Origin: Hymenobacter nivis
GTDB lineage: Bacteria > Bacteroidota > Bacteroidia > Cytophagales > Hymenobacteraceae
NCBI RefSeq assembly: GCF_006439025.1
Contig: NZ_RCYZ01000005.1
Coordinates: forward strand, 124,001 to 188,000
Direction: 5' to 3'
Length of the DNA stretch: 64,000 nucleotides
Positions 61,534 to 64,000 of the stretch are shown in pieces. The notes under the pieces were generated by a model. The model made no database searches. It had not been told where the DNA came from and saw nothing but the letters and a program-made list of their open reading frames with translations. The position numbers and the translations under genes are program-made. The number at the start of each line of letters is the position of its first letter. Positions within the stretch are counted from its first letter, which is position 1.

Positions 61534-62001
61534 CTAGCCAGGGGCCTCGTTTAGCCGTTCCAAGCCGCTGCGCATCACCTCGCGGGCAATCCCGAGGTTG
61601 GTGTCGCGGCAGTCCACGGCCACGTATAAAAACTGCTGGCCTTGGGGCAACAGCCGCAACAGGTGCAGCTGCGAGCGCAGCGTCACCAACACTTCTTCGA
61701 GGGCTTCGGGGGGGGTGCCCGGCGGCCCATCGGCGAGCAGGGCCCCCAACTGGCGCACCACCTCGGCGTTGGGGCCGGCCACGGCCCCAGGGCGGAACTC
61801 GCGGCTGGCCGCGTAACTGGCCAGCAGCTGGCCCGAGGCCACGTCCACCACGGCGGTGGCCAGCACCTCGGGCAGCTCGGCCAGCACGTGGCGCAGCACC
61901 CGCTCGATGCCCGCCCGGGCGGGGCCGTTGGTGGCCACCACCACTTGTTGCACGGGCTGCCCAGCCCAACTCTGCAACTGCTGAAAAAACGGAATTTTCA
62001 T
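61534..62001 (-). CDS. Roadblock/LC7-like protein, divergent paralogue
   Basis: 155 residues. After a start with no similarity to the others (KIPFFQQLQSWAGQPVQQVV) the domain matches the two neighbours: VLAELPEVLATAVVDVASGQ, LLASYAASREFRPGAVAGPN, ALEEVLVTLRSQLHLLRLLP and QFLYVAVDCRDTNLGIAREV. The sequence has drifted far from the near-identical pair, so it is an older paralogue. It is between the third paralogue (64 bases upstream) and the membrane protein gene, on the same strand, and probably shares their transcript. Confidence 0.7.
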   Translation of the reverse strand: MKIPFFQQLQSWAGQPVQQVVVATNGPARAGIERVLRHVLAELPEVLATAVVDVASGQLLASYAASREFRPGAVAGPNAEVVRQLGALLADGPPGTPPEALEEVLVTLRSQLHLLRLLPQGQQFLYVAVDCRDTNLGIAREVMRSGLERLNEAPG

Positions 62002-62065
62002 GGCCTCCGAACCGGTACGGCCCTGGCCGGGGGCGGCCCCGTGGCCGCCCCCGGAGTGGTTTTAG

Positions 62066-62446
62066 TTAGTTGATGTGCTCCGTGTTGGCGCGCAGCACTT
62101 CGCGGGCAATGGCCAGGTTGGTGTCGCGCATGTTCACCACCAAGTAGATGAACTTGGTGCCAGTCGCGTTGAGCTTGATCAGGTGCAGCTGGTTGGTGAG
62201 GCTGATGAGGATGTCCTCAATCGTTTCGCCGCTCAGCTTCAGGGCCGCCATGGCCTTTTGCTTTTGCTTCACCACTTCCGTGTTGTAGGCCGCCGCCGTG
62301 TCGGGGTTGATGGACGGCGAGTTTGAGTGCGAAGCCAGGCTCATGCCCGAGGTGGCGTCCACCACCGCCACGGCCATCAGCTGCGGCAAGTCGGTGAGGA
62401 TGTTTTGTACGGCTTGGCCGGCAGGAGAATTAGTAGAGTAAGCCAT
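62066..62446 (-). CDS. Roadblock/LC7-like protein
   Basis: 126 residues from the ATG at 62446. The whole protein is one domain: QNILTDLPQLMAVAVVDATS, GMSLASHSNSPSINPDTAAA, GETIEDILISLTNQLHLIKL and KFIYLVVNMRDTNLAIAREV. It is likely the first gene of the minus-strand cluster (62446 down to 60123). The spacer upstream is strongly AT-rich and carries two palindromes, and the gene beyond it is a Crp/Fnr regulator. Small stand-alone roadblock proteins form dimers that bind small GTPases or other partners. Confidence 0.75.
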   Translation of the reverse strand: MAYSTNSPAGQAVQNILTDLPQLMAVAVVDATSGMSLASHSNSPSINPDTAAAYNTEVVKQKQKAMAALKLSGETIEDILISLTNQLHLIKLNATGTKFIYLVVNMRDTNLAIAREVLRANTEHIN

Positions 62447-62627
62447 TAGTAATAGAGAGGATAAAAAAGAGGAATGGGTGAGAAGAGTGGCAACCAAGCA
62501 CGGCCCAACGCCGAAAGGCGGCCGTGGCGCCCAGCACCCCAATGGGGCCCCAGGGAAGCGAATAGAAGGTTATTGTAATTGCATTTTTATAAATTTATTA
62601 ATTCAGCCGATTTTAAATCGACAACCT

Positions 62628-62651
62628 TTATTCAACATGATTATTGAATAA
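62628..62651. promoter_or_regulatory. Palindrome TTATTCAA-N8-TTGAATAA, possible Crp/Fnr-type operator
   Basis: Two perfect 8-base half-sites are spaced by 8 bases, a size typical for Crp/Fnr-family dimers. It lies about 180 bases upstream of the first roadblock-like gene and about 340 bases from the Crp/Fnr gene end. The match to a binding site of the neighbouring regulator is inference. Confidence 0.4.
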
Positions 62652-62791
62652 GTACAAATTACGCAATACTAGCAAATTGAATTATTGATAGGCGATAATA
62701 TTTTTTCTTTTGCTAAATCCGCTCCTAAGCGTATTTCGTACTCCGTATCAACATTACAAATGTCTTACTATTGCATTATTCTAAAAATGAC

Positions 62792-62818
62792 GGTTATCAT
62801 TTATTGAAATGATTAACC
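62792..62818. promoter_or_regulatory. Imperfect palindrome with GGTTA/TAACC ends
   Basis: GGTTATCATTT (62792-62802) and AAATGATTAACC (62807-62818) pair with a single bulged base. It is a second possible operator or a small hairpin in the AT-rich spacer. Confidence 0.35.
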
Positions 62819-62988
62819 TCAGCATAGCACTTAATACCTATAAAAAAATATAATAAAACCAATAAAATCTGTTTTGTAAGCAATTCATTTACAAAAGGCC
62901 CAAATGCGGCACCGCCCAACGCCAGCGGGGGCTGGGTTGGGCGGCGGGCAAGCGGGGCGGCGGGCAGGGCCCAGTGGGGTCCCCGGGG

Positions 62989-63702
62989 CTAGTCGTAGAG
63001 GCTGGAAATTTGCGCGAGGCGGCTGGGGGCCAGCAGCGTAATGCGGCTGCCGCGCGTGTCGATGATGCCCTCGGCCTTGAATTCGGAAAGCAGGCGGGTG
63101 GCCGTTTCCTTGGCCGTGCCCACCAGGGCGGCTAGGTCCTCGCGTGAGAGGGAAATGGTGAACGGCGTAGCCGCGTCGGCGTCGGCGTCGTGGTAGGTGC
63201 GCAGCAGCAGCAGCAGGGCCTCGGCCAGCCGCTCGCGCACGGGCTTGTAGGCCAGGTGCAGCATGCGCTCCTCGGCGTCGCTCATGCCTTGGGCCATCAT
63301 TTGCATCAGCGACACCGAAAACTGCACGTTGGAATGCACCAGGCGCAGAAAATCGGTGCGCGGTACGAAGCACACCACGCAATCGTCGAGGGCCACGGCG
63401 GAAGTCGAGTAGCGGCTTTCGGTCAGCAGCGAGCGGCAGCCCAGCACGTCGCCGCCCTTGGCCAGGCGCACAATCTGCTCCTTGCCGTCGCCGCCCACCC
63501 GCGTCACCTTGATGCGGCCCTGGCGCACGCAGTGCATCCCCAACGTGGTGCTGCCAGCGCTGAAAATAGCCTGTCCTTTTTGGTACACTTGCGACGTTTT
63601 GTTGTCGGCAATCATGCCCAATTCGTCCAGCTGGCAGCAGCCCAGCAGGGGCCCCTTGCGGTTGGGGCAGCTCGAGCAGGTAGGCAGGGCGGGGTAGCTC
63701 AT
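62989..63702 (-). CDS. Crp/Fnr-family transcription regulator
   Basis: 237 residues. Near the N-terminus lie four Cys (CSSC at 9-12 and CC near 22), an arrangement that could hold an iron-sulfur cluster as in Fnr, although the spacing differs from E. coli Fnr. The cyclic-nucleotide-binding-like barrel follows (QAIFSAGSTTLGMHCVRQGR, LAKGGDVLGCRSLL), then a long dimer helix (EERMLHLAYKPVRERLAEAL) and the winged helix (ISLSREDLAALVGTAKETAT, RLLSEFKAEGIIDTRGSRIT). The E-T-A-T-R recognition helix is Fnr/Crp-like. It may sense oxygen or redox state, and the adjacent AT-rich spacer has a fitting palindrome. Confidence 0.92.
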   Translation of the reverse strand: MSYPALPTCSSCPNRKGPLLGCCQLDELGMIADNKTSQVYQKGQAIFSAGSTTLGMHCVRQGRIKVTRVGGDGKEQIVRLAKGGDVLGCRSLLTESRYSTSAVALDDCVVCFVPRTDFLRLVHSNVQFSVSLMQMMAQGMSDAEERMLHLAYKPVRERLAEALLLLLRTYHDADADAATPFTISLSREDLAALVGTAKETATRLLSEFKAEGIIDTRGSRITLLAPSRLAQISSLYD

Positions 63703-63729
63703 GGGACGGCGCTAAGGGATAAGACCTAC

Positions 63730-63737
63730 CAAAGTTA
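63730..63737 (-). promoter_or_regulatory. -7 box of the Crp/Fnr gene
   Basis: On the minus strand TAACTTTG matches TAnnTTTG exactly, 28 bases before the ATG at 63702. No clear -33 element was seen. Confidence 0.45.
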
Positions 63738-63830
63738 ACGCCACGCCTTTACATAAGCGAGAAAAATAATATTTAAACCGGCATATAGGGTTGTTCATCG
63801 ACGCATTTTACTTGTTTAACGTCAAAAATA

Positions 63831-63870
63831 AAAAATACCCGACGCGCAAAATTGCACGTCGGGTATTTTT
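63831..63870. terminator. Bidirectional terminator
   Basis: AAAAATACCCGACG (63831-63844) pairs perfectly with CGTCGGGTATTTTT (63857-63870). It ends the truncated minus-strand gene at the right edge of the window. Confidence 0.88.
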
Positions 63871-63896
63871 TATTGCACTAGTCGTTGGCGGTGCGT

Positions 63897-64000
63897 CTAT
63901 TTTTTGGCCTGCGTCGCCACCCAGGCCGAGCCGCTGGCCACCACCAGCGCGTCTTCACCCAAGCCCACGAGCGACGTGTTGGTGTGGGTGCGCTCGCTGA
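63897..64000 (-). CDS. C-terminal end of a truncated gene
   Basis: One minus-strand frame is open from the right edge to a TAG at 63897-63899 and reads ..SLVGLGEDALVVASGSAWVA.. and ends QAKK. A strong terminator lies 27 bases beyond the stop, which supports a real gene end. With 33 residues no family can be named. Confidence 0.6.
   Translation of the reverse strand, partial: SERTHTNTSLVGLGEDALVVASGSAWVATQAKK

Larger units (their letters stand above)
62447..62988. other. AT-rich spacer between the roadblock cluster and the Crp/Fnr gene
   Basis: 542 bases without a gene. Bases 62570-62900 are strongly AT-rich, in sharp contrast to the rest of the window, and should hold the promoter of the roadblock cluster. 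At 62912-62944 CCGCCCAAC/GTTGGGCGG makes a hairpin downstream of the Crp/Fnr gene, with only a weak T tract. Palindromes at 62628 and 62792 are listed separately. Confidence 0.6.

Noticed and set aside
62989..63737. A typical E. coli-type Fnr oxygen sensor
   Set aside because: Four Cys residues lie near the N-terminus, but their spacing (CxxC and CC) differs from classical Fnr, so iron-sulfur binding remains only a possibility.
63791..64000. A plus-strand open frame at the right edge
   Set aside because: It runs through a perfect bidirectional terminator, while the minus strand has a coherent gene end with a stop next to the same terminator.

Overview
The window is high-GC chromosomal DNA of a Bacteroidetes bacterium, most likely Hymenobacter or a close relative. 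The grounds are two SusC/SusD pairs, type IX secretion C-terminal signals, a FecI/FecR pair, a hybrid two-component system, Bacteroidetes-type -7 boxes (TAnnTTTG) and very frequent GGGGCC-type Gly-Ala codon pairs. The assignment rests on protein families and composition, not on a database search.

Layout. 1-6.6 kb: a truncated metallophosphatase, an HD domain fused to a Pycsar-type membrane effector domain, tRNA-Arg(CCT), a small lipoprotein and a large secreted FG-GAP/malectin protein. 6.6-20.7 kb (+ strand): glycan locus 1, with ECF sigma, FecR anti-sigma, STN-containing SusC, SusD, two tandem GH144-like enzymes, a GH43-like enzyme and a GH3 glucosidase; together these suggest beta-1,2-glucan (or a related beta-glucan) breakdown to glucose. 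20.7-26.1 kb: a small exported protein, an SDR and a 5-oxoproline cluster (pxpB-pxpC-pxpA plus an NRAMP-like transporter). 26.1-45.1 kb (- strand): glycan locus 2, read from 45 kb down to 26 kb, with a hybrid two-component sensor carrying a sugar-binding-protein domain, PfkB kinase, SusC, SusD, two tandem GH30, a GH5-ricin protein, carboxylesterase, a third GH30 and a CE1-like esterase; this fits attack on beta-1,6/beta-1,3-glucans.

45.3-53.2 kb (+ strand): the most unusual region. A GT-B-like protein, an SpsF-like cytidylyltransferase, a transketolase split over two genes, a class III (GSA-aminomutase-like) aminotransferase, an SDR, a KdsC-like phosphatase and a short NeuB-like synthase together look like a pathway for a CMP-activated 3-deoxy-2-ulosonic acid (nonulosonate-like sugar), but without the usual NeuC or acetyltransferase steps. 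53.3-58.5 kb: a sterol desaturase-like protein, SMR transporter, NarL-type response regulator, DUF1345 protein, nicotinate phosphoribosyltransferase and a LURP-one/scramblase-like protein. 58.5-64 kb (- strand): lpdA, a cluster of three roadblock/LC7-like paralogues with a membrane protein, an AT-rich spacer with palindromes, a Crp/Fnr regulator and the tail of a truncated gene.

The spacers hold several mobile-looking palindromic repeats: four copies of one REP-like family (around 18.2, 22.1, 30.9 and 51.6 kb) plus three other inverted-repeat types (42.2, 47.3 and 48.2 kb). No insertion sequence, prophage, CRISPR array or rRNA was seen.
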